Of a DNA stretch of 64,000 nt, positions 19,441 to 28,289 are shown piece after piece. Source of the stretch: Pseudomonas citronellolis. Lineage in GTDB: Bacteria > Pseudomonadota > Gammaproteobacteria > Pseudomonadales > Pseudomonadaceae. Position 1 is the first letter of the stretch, and the number at the start of each line of letters is the position of its first letter. The translations under genes and the position numbers were made by a program. The stretch is from positions 1 to 64,000 of the forward strand of contig NZ_FOLS01000010.1 of assembly GCF_900112375.1 (NCBI RefSeq). Direction: 5' to 3'. Under the pieces are notes generated by a model, which did no database searches, was not told where the DNA came from, and was given only the letters and a program-made list of their open reading frames with translations.

Positions 19441-19986
19441 ATGCGCGTGCCAGTCCTCTGCCTGCTGCTCGCCCTGGCCGTGCCGGCCAGCGCGCAGATC
19501 TACAAGTACACCGACGCCAACGGCAAGACGGTATTCACCAACCAGCCGCCCAGCGGCGTGGACGCCAAGCCAGTGGAACTGCCGCCGACCAACACCGTGG
19601 GCGCCCAGCAGCCCGGCGCGCCCATGGGCAGCGGCGATGGCGAGCAGCGCCAGGCCCGCTACGCCATCCTGGCCATCACCGGGCTGCCCGACGAGGAGTC
19701 CCTGCGCGCCAACGACGGCAACTTCGACATCGAGGTGGCCATCCAGCCGCAACTGGCCATGGGCGACCGCCTGCAACTGCGCCTGGACGGCCAGCCCTAC
19801 GGCGCGCCCAGCAGCTCCACGCGCTTCAGCCTGAACAACCTCGAACGCGGCGACCACAGCCTCTCGGTGGACGTGGTGCAGGGCGACCGCGTGCTGCAAT
19901 CCAGTGCGCCGGTCAGCTTCACCCTGCAGCGCATCAGCACCAACAGCCCGGCGCGCGTCAGGCCCATGCCGAGGAGCGGCAACTGA
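19441..19986 (+). CDS. DUF4124-domain periplasmic protein
   Basis: 181 residues from the ATG at 19441, which follows GGGAG. A signal peptide (MRVPVLCLLLALAVPASA) is followed at once by the DUF4124 signature QIYKYTDANGKTVFTNQPP. The C-terminal half (FDIEVAIQPQLAMGDRLQLRLDG) resembles an immunoglobulin-like beta fold. DUF4124 proteins are common, small, secreted and without a known activity. The next gene encodes a paralogue and starts within this stop codon, so the two form a translationally coupled pair upstream of ntrBC. Confidence 0.85.
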   Translation: MRVPVLCLLLALAVPASAQIYKYTDANGKTVFTNQPPSGVDAKPVELPPTNTVGAQQPGAPMGSGDGEQRQARYAILAITGLPDEESLRANDGNFDIEVAIQPQLAMGDRLQLRLDGQPYGAPSSSTRFSLNNLERGDHSLSVDVVQGDRVLQSSAPVSFTLQRISTNSPARVRPMPRSGN

Positions 19987-20540
19987 TGAAACGCCCGCTG
20001 CTGCTCGGCCTGCTTCTGCTGGCGGCGTTCCAGGCCAGCGCCGAGGTCTATACCTACATCGACAAGGACGGCAACCGCGTCTTCACCGACCAGCCCAAGC
20101 GCAGCAACGCCCAGCGCCTGAACCTGGCGCCGCCCAACGGCATGCCGAACATGCCCCCGCCACTGTACGCGCCCGCCGCCTCGGCCCTGCCGCCGCAACC
20201 GCCGCAATACCAGGTGCTGCGCATCCTGGTGCCCGAGCCCGACGCCACCGTCCGCGCCAACAACGGCGAGCTGATCGTCACCGTCTCCAGCGACCCCAAC
20301 CTGCTGCCCGGGCACAGCTACCGGCTGTTCCTCGACGGCGTTCCGGTGGGCGAGCCAAGCCGCAGCCCGGTGTTCCCCCTGCACAACCTCGATCGCGGCA
20401 CTCACCAGCTGTCGGTGGAGATCCTCGACCAGCGCGGCCAGACCCTGGAACAGACGCCCAACCAGCCGTTCCACATGAAGCGCGTATCGGTCGCCGAAAG
20501 CGACGCCGGCGAGCGGCCCGCCCTGGCATCGCGCCCCTGA
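19986..20540 (+). CDS. DUF4124-domain periplasmic protein, second of a tandem pair
   Basis: 184 residues. Signal peptide MKRPLLLGLLLLAAFQASA, then EVYTYIDKDGNRVFTDQP (DUF4124), a proline-rich linker and a beta-rich C-terminal domain (VRANNGELIVTVSSDPNLLPGHSYRLFLDG) that matches the upstream paralogue in layout. The start codon overlaps the preceding stop (ATGA). Function is unknown. The pair precedes ntrB but is separated from it by about 230 bp containing an NtrC-type site. Confidence 0.85.
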   Translation: MKRPLLLGLLLLAAFQASAEVYTYIDKDGNRVFTDQPKRSNAQRLNLAPPNGMPNMPPPLYAPAASALPPQPPQYQVLRILVPEPDATVRANNGELIVTVSSDPNLLPGHSYRLFLDGVPVGEPSRSPVFPLHNLDRGTHQLSVEILDQRGQTLEQTPNQPFHMKRVSVAESDAGERPALASRP

Positions 20541-20587
20541 ACCCAGCGAATTTTCGCACGCCCTCTTAAGAAGCCTTCCCTGAAGAT

Positions 20588-20606
20588 GCGCACCACATTG
20601 GTGCGC
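20588..20606 (+). promoter_or_regulatory. NtrC-type operator upstream of ntrB
   Basis: A perfect dyad, GCGCACCA-CAT-TGGTGCGC, contains GCACC-N5-GGTGC, the same core as the glnA enhancer. It lies about 165-180 bp upstream of ntrB. Autoregulation of ntrBC by NtrC is known in enterics; here it is inferred from the site. No clear -24/-12 element follows. Confidence 0.7.
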
Positions 20607-20770
20607 GCGCCTGCACCACTTTCTATACTCTCCCCATTTCGGGTCACGCTGACGGCCCGTTTTCCTTGAGGAAATGCCACGAGTCGGCGCAGATCGCGGC
20701 CTGGCGCGTCTTCTCGGGGCTTGGTTTGCTTTTTGCATTTTCCTGCCCAACCTTGGAACGCTTGTCCGCC

Positions 20771-21849
20771 ATGCCTACAGAAACCCAGCTCAGACTGTTG
20801 CTCGACAACCTCACAACGGCGGTGATCCTGCTCAACGCCGAACTGCGCCTGGAGTACATGAACCCGGCCGCCGAGATGCTCCTGGCGGTCAGCGGCCAAC
20901 GTAGCCACGGGCAGTTCATCAGCGAGCTGTTCACCGAATCCCAGGAGGCCCTGCAGTCGCTGCGCCAGGCGGTGGAGGAAGCGCACCCGTTCACCAAGCG
21001 CGAAGCCACGCTGACCTCGCTCACCGGCCAGAGCATCACCGTCGACTACGCGGTGACGCCCATCCTCAACCGCCGCGAGACCCTGCTGCTGCTGGAAGTG
21101 CACCCGCGCGACCGGCTGATGCGCATCACCAAGGAAGAGGCCCAGCTGTCCAAGCAGGAGACCACCAAGCTGCTGGTGCGCGGCCTGGCCCACGAGATCA
21201 AGAACCCCCTGGGCGGCATCCGCGGCGCGGCCCAGCTGCTGTCCCGCGAGCTGCCGGACGAAGCGCTCAAGGACTACACCAACGTCATCATCGAGGAAGC
21301 CGACCGCCTGCGGAACCTGGTGGACCGCATGCTCGGCTCGAACAAGCTGCCGCAACTGCGGGTAACCAACATCCACGAGGTGCTGGAGCACGTCTGCAGC
21401 CTGGTGGGCGCCGAGACCCAGGGCAGCATCCCGCTGATCCGCGACTACGACCCGAGCATTCCCGACCTGCTGCTCGACCGCGAGCAGATGATCCAGGCGG
21501 TGCTCAACATCGTGCGCAACGCCATGCAGGCCGTCACCGCGCACAACGAATTGCGCCTGGGCCGCATCACCCTGCGCACCCGCACCCTGCGCCAGTTCAC
21601 CATCGGCCACACGCGCCACCGCCTGGTGTGCAAGGTGGAAATCATCGACAACGGCCCGGGCATCCCGGCCGAGCTGCAGGACACCATCTTCTACCCCATG
21701 GTCAGCGGCCGCCCGGACGGCACCGGGCTGGGCCTGGCCATCACCCAGAACATCATCAGCCAGCACCAGGGGCTGGTCGAATGCGAGAGCCACCCCGGCC
21801 ACACCGTATTCAGTCTGTTCCTGCCCCTGGAACAAGGAGTGCACCACCC

Positions 21850-21853
<4 letters not shown>
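20771..21853 (+). CDS. glnL: Nitrogen sensor histidine kinase NtrB (GlnL)
   Basis: 360 residues from the ATG at 20771. The N-terminal PAS domain (LLLDNLTTAVILLNAELRLEYMNPAAE) is followed by the dimerisation/phosphoacceptor helix with His in RGLAHEIKNPLGG, the N box (NIVRNAMQAV), and G boxes (DNGPGIP, GTGLGLAI). It has no membrane segment, as expected for the cytoplasmic NtrB, which is controlled by PII and phosphorylates or dephosphorylates NtrC. The stop overlaps the start of ntrC (ATGA), giving translational coupling. Confidence 0.97.
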
Positions 21854-23280
<1,427 letters not shown>

Positions 23281-23298
23281 AACGTCAGCGCCTTTCGC

Positions 23299-23324
23299 AA
23301 GGGGCCTTCGGGCCCCTTTTTCGT
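23299..23324 (+). terminator. Rho-independent terminator of ntrBC
   Basis: GGGGCC-TTCG-GGCCCC stem and UUCG loop followed by a T-run. Confidence 0.9.
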
Positions 23325-23343
23325 CCTCACGCGGGGAACAGGG

Positions 23344-23606
23344 TTATCCACAGCCACATATGGTAAAGGCCTGGCAGAGGGCGAGCCAATCGCGGACGGA
23401 GTCCGCTCCTACGCCCGTGCTTCCTGGAACCGTAGGAGCTGACTCCGTCCGCAATTCTCTATCCACACAAACTGTGGATAACCCTGTGCACAGTCCGGGG
23501 ATCGATCCCCCCGCAGCCCAGGCCCCGCGCCCCTCACAGCCCCGACTGAATTCTGTGCAGGATTTCCCACGTTGCCCACAACCGCTGTGCGCCCACCTGT
23601 GGACAA
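23344..23606. repeat. Cluster of DnaA-box-like 9-mers
   Basis: In the ntrC-trmL gap there are exact TTATCCACA at 23344-23352, exact TGTGGATAA at 23473-23481, and one-mismatch copies CTATCCACA at 23459-23467 and TGTGGACAA at 23598-23606. TTATCCACA is the consensus DnaA box. Two of the copies (23459 and 23473) face each other 5 bp apart. No dnaA, dnaN or gidA gene is near, so this is not the usual oriC. Another exact box is at 24479 inside the small membrane-protein gene. Confidence 0.55.
23393..23451. repeat. Extragenic inverted repeat (GGACGGAGTC type)
   Basis: Arms at 23393-23412 and 23432-23451 match at 19 of 20 positions and surround a 19-base loop. A related half copy (GGAGCGGACTCTGTCCGCG) is at 31953-31971. 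It lies inside the group of DnaA-box-like sites. Confidence 0.75.
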
Positions 23607-23669
23607 CCTTGGGATGAATGGCCACGACGCAGGCCCCACGGGCCCTGCACCGGATCGATCAATCTCTGC

Positions 23670-24131
23670 TCAGTCCATGGCGAAGCCGAGTTGACGCCAG
23701 GCTTCATAGACAGTCACGGCGACCGTGTTGGACAGGTTCAGGCTGCGGCTATCCGGGCGCATCGGCAGGCGCAGGCGCTGCTCCGGCGGTAGCGCGTTGC
23801 GCACATCTTCCGGCAGGCCACGGCTTTCCGGGCCGAACAGGAAGGCGTCGCCGCGCTGGTAGGCCACTTCGTGGAAGGCGTGGGAGCCCTTGGTGGTGAA
23901 GGCGAACAGGCGCGGGTGGCCGAGCTTCTCCAGGCATTCCTCCAGGCTCGCATAGCGCTGCACCGGGGCATATTCGTGATAATCCAGCCCGGCCCGGCGC
24001 AGGCGCTTGTCGTCCAGTTCGAAGCCCAGCGGCTCGATCAGGTGCAGGCTGCAGCCGGAATTGGCGCAGAGCCTGATAATGTTGCCGGTATTGGGTGGAA
24101 TTTCCGGTTGGAAGAGGATGACGTGGAACAT
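23670..24131 (-). CDS. trmL: tRNA (cytidine/uridine-2'-O-)-methyltransferase TrmL
   Basis: 153 residues from the ATG at 24131 ([20 protein letters not shown]), the usual TrmL length. The frame is open upstream but unrelated. SPOUT-fold trefoil-knot motifs are visible: the N-terminal [13 protein letters not shown], the central FGPESRGLP, and the C-terminal [20 protein letters not shown]. TrmL methylates the wobble ribose of tRNA-Leu isoacceptors with S-adenosylmethionine. It overlaps the start of the divergent small membrane-protein gene by two bases. Confidence 0.95.
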   Translation of the reverse strand: MFHVILFQPEIPPNTGNIIRLCANSGCSLHLIEPLGFELDDKRLRRAGLDYHEYAPVQRYASLEECLEKLGHPRLFAFTTKGSHAFHEVAYQRGDAFLFGPESRGLPEDVRNALPPEQRLRLPMRPDSRSLNLSNTVAVTVYEAWRQLGFAMD

Positions 24132-24579
24132 GCAGCGCTCCGGGCCTGAGGACGGCCGGCATTCTACTCCCGCGGCGGCGGATGTGCGGCCCCGGCCGTG
24201 GATGCGGGTGTTTTCGGCGCTGGCCATCGGCGGGCTGATGATCGGCCTGATGCTCGGCCGCCTCACCGGGCCCACGCCGGGCGAGCCGCATCTGCTCGCC
24301 GTCCAGGCGCAGGATGGCGCCCTGTTGCTGCGCTTCGACCAGAGTGCCAGGGTCGAGGCCGGGCAGATCGAGGGCGCCCTGGCGCTGCGCGTGCGGGCAG
24401 CGGGCGCGGCCGCCGAGGGCCAGATGCGCCTGGACGGCCAACCCTTGCGCTGGCGCGTGGAAACCCGGGAGGGAGAACTGTGGATAACCCTGCTCTCCAC
24501 CCGCCACCTGGGCGGTAGCTGGGACAGCGAGGAGAAGGACGGGGACTGGGTGCTGCGGGTTCATCCGCAATTGCGCTGA
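24130..24579 (+). CDS. Small single-pass membrane protein of unknown function
   Basis: About 149 residues from the ATG at 24130; 24118 or 24202 are alternatives. From 24202 the protein would start [21 protein letters not shown], a membrane anchor or signal peptide. The rest is a small soluble beta-rich domain ([25 protein letters not shown] ... [14 protein letters not shown]). I recognise no family. It is divergent from trmL, and the two start regions overlap, so their expression must be linked. Genome-like codon use supports a real gene. It contains an exact DnaA-box 9-mer at 24479. Confidence 0.65.
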   Translation: MQRSGPEDGRHSTPAAADVRPRPWMRVFSALAIGGLMIGLMLGRLTGPTPGEPHLLAVQAQDGALLLRFDQSARVEAGQIEGALALRVRAAGAAAEGQMRLDGQPLRWRVETREGELWITLLSTRHLGGSWDSEEKDGDWVLRVHPQLR

Positions 24580-24604
24580 GGGGGCCGGCGGCCACCCTCG
24601 GGAA

Positions 24605-24815
24605 GAAAGAAGGGGATTCCCCGGCCTGCCTGAACCGAGGGCCCCGAAAGGGGCGGAGGCCGCATCGCGAACCTCCGGTGTAAAAAGGGGGTTTCCCCGG
24701 CCTGCCTGTACCAGGACCCCCGAACCGTTCACGCCTTCCACCGCATCGGGTCGCGGCGGCGCGCCTTGTGTAAAAGTGGGGTTTCCCCAGCCTGCCTGTA
24801 CCGAGGCCCCCGAAA
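24605..24815. repeat. Three imperfect direct repeats with GGGG-TTTCCCC hairpins
   Basis: Three units of about 45 nt (about 24607-24649, 24678-24724, 24768-24815) share the order: A-rich start, GGGG(G)-(A)TT(T)-CCCC, GGCCTGCCTG(T/A)ACC, AGG(C/G)CCCCGAAA. The CCTGCCTG cores are at 24625, 24701 and 24791. Each unit can fold into two short hairpins. The 717-bp gap between 24580 and 25296 has no credible gene: these units fill its left part, and extragenic palindromes fill its right part. Confidence 0.7.
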
Positions 24816-25032
24816 TCGTTATTGGGACTATTGCAGGGGCTGTGCCAGTTTTGCCGACGGGTCGTATTTCCCTCGCGAAACAGCCGCGCAGGCCAGTATT
24901 CACGGGGCTTTCAGCGAACTCCCCGGTGAACGTCCAGGCAGAAAAGGCATGGCCGAAATGCCCGCACAGGCTGGCCGAGAAGGCGCCTTGCTAGTGCACG
25001 CGCACCAAATTTGAACGCGCAACGATGCTCTT

Positions 25033-25183
25033 CGTAGGAGCGAGGGGGACGCCTAGTTCTTGCTCGCGAACAAACGTGGTGCCATGCGGTTCGCGAGCAA
25101 GCTCGCTCCTACGAAAAGAACAGCCAGCCGGTAATTGTAGGAGCGCGCCCTGCGCGCGAATCGCGGGCAGAGCCCGCTCCTAC
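25033..25183. repeat. Extragenic palindromes: GTAGGAGCGAG element plus GTAGGAGCGCGC element
   Basis: Element A (25033-25113) begins CGTAGGAGCGAG and ends CTCGCTCCTACG. Element B (25137-25183) begins GTAGGAGCGCGCCCTGCGCG and ends GCCCGCTCCTAC. The same A then B order occurs at 31764-31920. Copy A here carries a 14-base insertion (25045-25058) in its left arm that the other copy lacks. Confidence 0.8.
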
Positions 25184-25255
25184 ATTGTTTTCTGGGTTCC
25201 CGCGAACGCGGGAACCCAATAGACGCGCGGAAGAACCGCCCTACGCCAGGCAAAA

Positions 25256-25283
25256 GAAAAGGCGCCCTTGGGCGCCTTTCTTC
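25256..25283 (-). terminator. Terminator of the rhodanese-grxC-secB operon
   Basis: GGCGCC-CTTG-GGCGCC stem, flanked on the minus-strand 3' side by TTTTCTTTTG; 14 bp beyond the secB stop. Confidence 0.82.
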
Positions 25284-25296
25284 GCTACGACGGACC

Positions 25297-25782
25297 TTAC
25301 TGGACCGAAGGAATCTCGCCGGAAGCCTGCAGGCGGGCGATTTCCTGGGCGTACAGGGCGTCGAAGTTCACCGGCGAGAGCATCAGCGCCGGGAACGAGC
25401 CGCGCACCACCAGGCTGTCCAGGGCTTCGCGGGCGTAGGGGAAGAGGATGTTCGGGCAGAAGGCGCCCAGGGTGTGGCTCATGCTGGAAGCGTCCAGGCC
25501 CTTGATCAGGAAGATGCCGGCCTGCTGCACTTCGACGATGAAGGCCACGTCGTCCTTGTTCTTCACGGTCACCGAAACGGTCAGCACCACTTCGTAGAAG
25601 TCGCCGTCGAGCTGCTTCTGGCGGGTGTTCAGGTCCATGCTGATCGCCGGCTGCCATTCCTGGCGGAAGATTTCCGGAGCCTTCGGCGCTTCGAAGGACA
25701 GGTCGCGGATGTAGATGCGCTGCAGGGAGAACTGCGGGCCGTTTTCTTGCTCGTTGGCGCCGTTGCTAGATTGCTCAGTCAT
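25297..25782 (-). CDS. secB: Protein-export chaperone SecB
   Basis: 161 residues, normal for SecB. It starts with an acidic/polar tail ([18 protein letters not shown]) followed by the conserved [18 protein letters not shown], then [20 protein letters not shown] and a C-terminal PVNFDALY. SecB is a cytosolic tetramer that keeps preproteins unfolded and hands them to SecA. It is last in the order rhodanese - grxC - secB, all on the minus strand with short gaps, and ends at a terminator. Confidence 0.98.
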   Translation of the reverse strand: MTEQSSNGANEQENGPQFSLQRIYIRDLSFEAPKAPEIFRQEWQPAISMDLNTRQKQLDGDFYEVVLTVSVTVKNKDDVAFIVEVQQAGIFLIKGLDASSMSHTLGAFCPNILFPYAREALDSLVVRGSFPALMLSPVNFDALYAQEIARLQASGEIPSVQ

Positions 25783-25822
25783 TTCAGGACCTTCTTATGG
25801 CTCGTTTGCAGTAATAAGGGGA

Positions 25823-26077
25823 TCACGCCGACAGCAGCGCATCCAGCTTGCCCGCGCGCTCCAGCGCGTACAGATCGTCGCAGCCGCCGACGTGGGTGCT
25901 GCCGATCCAGATTTGCGGTACCGAGGTGCGGCCGGCCTTGCGGCTCATTTCGGCGCGCAGGTCGGGCTTGCCGTCCACGCCGATCTCCTCGTAGGCCACG
26001 CCCTTCTTGTCCAGCAGCGCCTTGGCGCGGATACAGTAGGGGCACCAGGCCGTGGTGTATATCAGAACCGCCTGCAT
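25823..26077 (-). CDS. grxC: Glutaredoxin 3
   Basis: 84 residues with the dithiol active site CPYC in TTAWCPYCIRAKALL near residue 11, the cis-proline segment TSVPQIWIG and the glutathione-binding HVGGCDDLYALE. It reduces disulfides and glutathione mixed disulfides in the cytosol. It starts one base before the rhodanese stop region and precedes secB, an arrangement shared by many gammaproteobacteria. Confidence 0.96.
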   Translation of the reverse strand: MQAVLIYTTAWCPYCIRAKALLDKKGVAYEEIGVDGKPDLRAEMSRKAGRTSVPQIWIGSTHVGGCDDLYALERAGKLDALLSA

Positions 26078-26078
26078 C

Positions 26079-26501
26079 TCACTTCACCAGGGGCAGGTTG
26101 TCGCCGCGCCAGCTGCCGATGCCACCGCCCAGCTTGGCCACGTTGTAGCCGGCCTTCTTCAGCACGCCGCACCAGGTGCCCGAATGCTGGCCCATGGCGT
26201 CGACCACGATGATGGTCTTGGCCTTGTGCTTGTCCAGCTCGCTCATGCGGCTGTTCAGCTTGTCGGCGGGGATGTTCAGCGAACCGGAGATGTGGCCGCC
26301 GGAGAACTCCTTGCTCGGGCGGATGTCCAGTACGACACCCTGCTCGGCATTGACCAGCGCGGTCAGCTCGCGGGTCGACAGCGCGCGGCCGGCCTTGTTC
26401 AGCTCGTGCAGCGCGAGCAGGACCAGGAGCACCACCAGGGCGCCGACCAGCAGGTAGTGATGGGTGGCGAATTCGATCAGACGGGGAAGGAACGACGACA
26501 T
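26079..26501 (-). CDS. Membrane-anchored rhodanese-like protein (YibN type)
   Basis: About 140 residues from the ATG at 26501; an in-frame ATG four codons earlier is possible. One N-terminal membrane helix (HHYLLVGALVVLLVLLALHEL) is followed by a single rhodanese domain (VVLDIRPSKEFSGGHISGSLNIP). The loop that normally holds the catalytic Cys reads DAMGQHSGTWCG: the Cys is shifted, so sulfurtransferase activity is uncertain. It is the first gene of the operon with grxC and secB, the same order as yibN-grxC-secB in E. coli. Confidence 0.9.
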   Translation of the reverse strand: MSSFLPRLIEFATHHYLLVGALVVLLVLLALHELNKAGRALSTRELTALVNAEQGVVLDIRPSKEFSGGHISGSLNIPADKLNSRMSELDKHKAKTIIVVDAMGQHSGTWCGVLKKAGYNVAKLGGGIGSWRGDNLPLVK

Positions 26502-26646
26502 GGCGCAAGGCATCCACAGGTAAAAATGCCGGCCAGTATACACGCGCCCTCCTGACGGCTGAACCCTGCGAATCATGGCGCCCGTCGCCCCCAGACGGTA
26601 AAATGCCGATCCTTTTCTGACCCCCGTTTTGGAAAGAGCCGCACCT

Positions 26647-28182
26647 ATGACTGCATCGCCCAAACCCCTGGTCCTGATCATCCTGGACGGCTTCGGCCAT
26701 AGCGACAGCCCCGAGTACAACGCCATCTTCGCCGCGAAGAAGCCGAATCTCGACCGCCTGCTGGCCACCCAGCCGCACGGCCTGATCTCCGGTTCGGGCA
26801 TGGACGTGGGCCTGCCGGACGGGCAGATGGGCAACTCCGAGGTCGGTCACATGAACCTCGGCGCCGGGCGCGTCGTCTACCAGGACTTCACCCGCGTGAC
26901 CAAGGCCATCCGCGACGGCGAGTTCTTCGACAACCCGGTGCTGACCGGCGCGGTGGACAAGGCGGTGGGCGCCGGCAAGGCCGTGCACATCCTCGGCCTG
27001 CTTTCCGACGGCGGCGTGCACAGCCACCAGGACCACCTGATCGCCATGGCCGAACTGGCCGCCCAGCGTGGCGCGCAGAAAATCTACCTGCACGCCTTCC
27101 TCGACGGCCGCGACACCCCGCCCAAGAGCGCCGAGCCGTCGCTGAAGCTGGTCGACGATGCCTTCGCCCGCATCGGCAAGGGCCGCACCGCCAGCATCAT
27201 CGGCCGCTACTTCGCCATGGACCGCGACAACCGCTGGGACCGCGTCGAAGCCGCCTACAACCTGATCACCGAAGGCGCCGCCGAATTCACCGCCAACAAC
27301 GCCGTGGCCGCGCTGCACGCCGCCTACGAGCGCGGCGAGAGCGACGAGTTCGTCAAGGCCACCCGCATCGGCGCACAGGTGCGCGTGGAAGATGGCGACG
27401 CCGTGGTGTTCATGAACTTCCGCGCCGACCGCGCCCGCGAACTGTCGCGCGCCTTCGTCGAGCCGGGCTTCAAGGAATTCCCGCGCCGGCGCGAGCTGCA
27501 CCTGGCCGAGTACGTGATGCTCACCCAGTACTCGGCGAACATCCCGGCGCCCAGCGCGTTCAAGCCCGAGTCGCTGGACAACGTCCTCGGCGAATACCTG
27601 GCGAAGAACGGCAAGACCCAGCTGCGCATCGCCGAGACCGAGAAGTACGCCCACGTCACCTTCTTCTTCTCCGGCGGCCGCGAAGAGCCGTTCGAGGGCG
27701 AAGAGCGCATCCTGATCCCCTCGCCGAAGGTCGCCACCTACGACCTGCAGCCGGAAATGAGCGCGCCGGAAGTCACCGACAGGATCGTCGAGGCCATCGA
27801 AAACCAGCGCTACGACGTCATCGTGGTCAACTACGCCAACGGCGACATGGTCGGCCACACCGGCGTGTTCGAGGCCGCGGTCAAGGCCGTGGAATGCCTG
27901 GACACCTGCGTCGGGCGCATCGCCGCGGCGCTGGACAAGGTCGGCGGCGAAGCCCTGATCACCGCCGACCACGGCAACGTCGAGCAGATGGAAGACGAAA
28001 GCACCGGCCAGGCGCACACCGCGCACACCTGCGAGCCGGTGCCCTTCATCTACGTCGGCAAGCGCAAGCTGAGCATCCGCGAAGGCGGCGTGCTGGCCGA
28101 CGTGGCGCCGACCATGCTGACGCTGATGGGCCTGCCGGTGCCGGCCGAGATGACCGGCAAATCCATCGTCACCCTGGAGTGA
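26647..28182 (+). CDS. gpmI: 2,3-bisphosphoglycerate-independent phosphoglycerate mutase
   Basis: 511 residues from the ATG at 26647, preceded by GGAAAGAG. It is an alkaline-phosphatase-superfamily enzyme. Seen: the N-terminal metal site [10 protein letters not shown], the catalytic Ser in [15 protein letters not shown] (near residue 62), the inserted phosphotransferase domain with [13 protein letters not shown] and [14 protein letters not shown], and C-terminal Mn ligands in [12 protein letters not shown] and ITADHGNVE. It interconverts 3- and 2-phosphoglycerate in glycolysis and gluconeogenesis. It starts a plus-strand series with envC, ctpA and the divergent deacetylase, again as in E. coli. 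Confidence 0.98.
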   Translation: MTASPKPLVLIILDGFGHSDSPEYNAIFAAKKPNLDRLLATQPHGLISGSGMDVGLPDGQMGNSEVGHMNLGAGRVVYQDFTRVTKAIRDGEFFDNPVLTGAVDKAVGAGKAVHILGLLSDGGVHSHQDHLIAMAELAAQRGAQKIYLHAFLDGRDTPPKSAEPSLKLVDDAFARIGKGRTASIIGRYFAMDRDNRWDRVEAAYNLITEGAAEFTANNAVAALHAAYERGESDEFVKATRIGAQVRVEDGDAVVFMNFRADRARELSRAFVEPGFKEFPRRRELHLAEYVMLTQYSANIPAPSAFKPESLDNVLGEYLAKNGKTQLRIAETEKYAHVTFFFSGGREEPFEGEERILIPSPKVATYDLQPEMSAPEVTDRIVEAIENQRYDVIVVNYANGDMVGHTGVFEAAVKAVECLDTCVGRIAAALDKVGGEALITADHGNVEQMEDESTGQAHTAHTCEPVPFIYVGKRKLSIREGGVLADVAPTMLTLMGLPVPAEMTGKSIVTLE

Positions 28183-28289
28183 CCCTCGCGAGCTGCAGGC
28201 GGCGTGATGCTTTTCACGCGCCGCTTGCGGCTTGTAACGATTTTTTTATGCATACTAGGCCGATTCCGCCTCCAGGTGCCCGCCACCCC

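Noticed and set aside
23344..23606. Chromosomal origin oriC
   Set aside because: DnaA-like boxes are present, but no AT-rich unwinding region and none of dnaA, dnaN, recF, gyrB, gidA or rpmH is near.
24605..24815. CRISPR array
   Set aside because: Only three imperfect units, uneven spacing and no cas genes; the units differ internally and form two hairpins each.
24889..24915. Old attachment site of a related prophage at the trmL-secB gap
   Set aside because: Only 27 bp match the phage, and no integrase, tRNA or other phage remnant is near; kept only as a shared-sequence observation.
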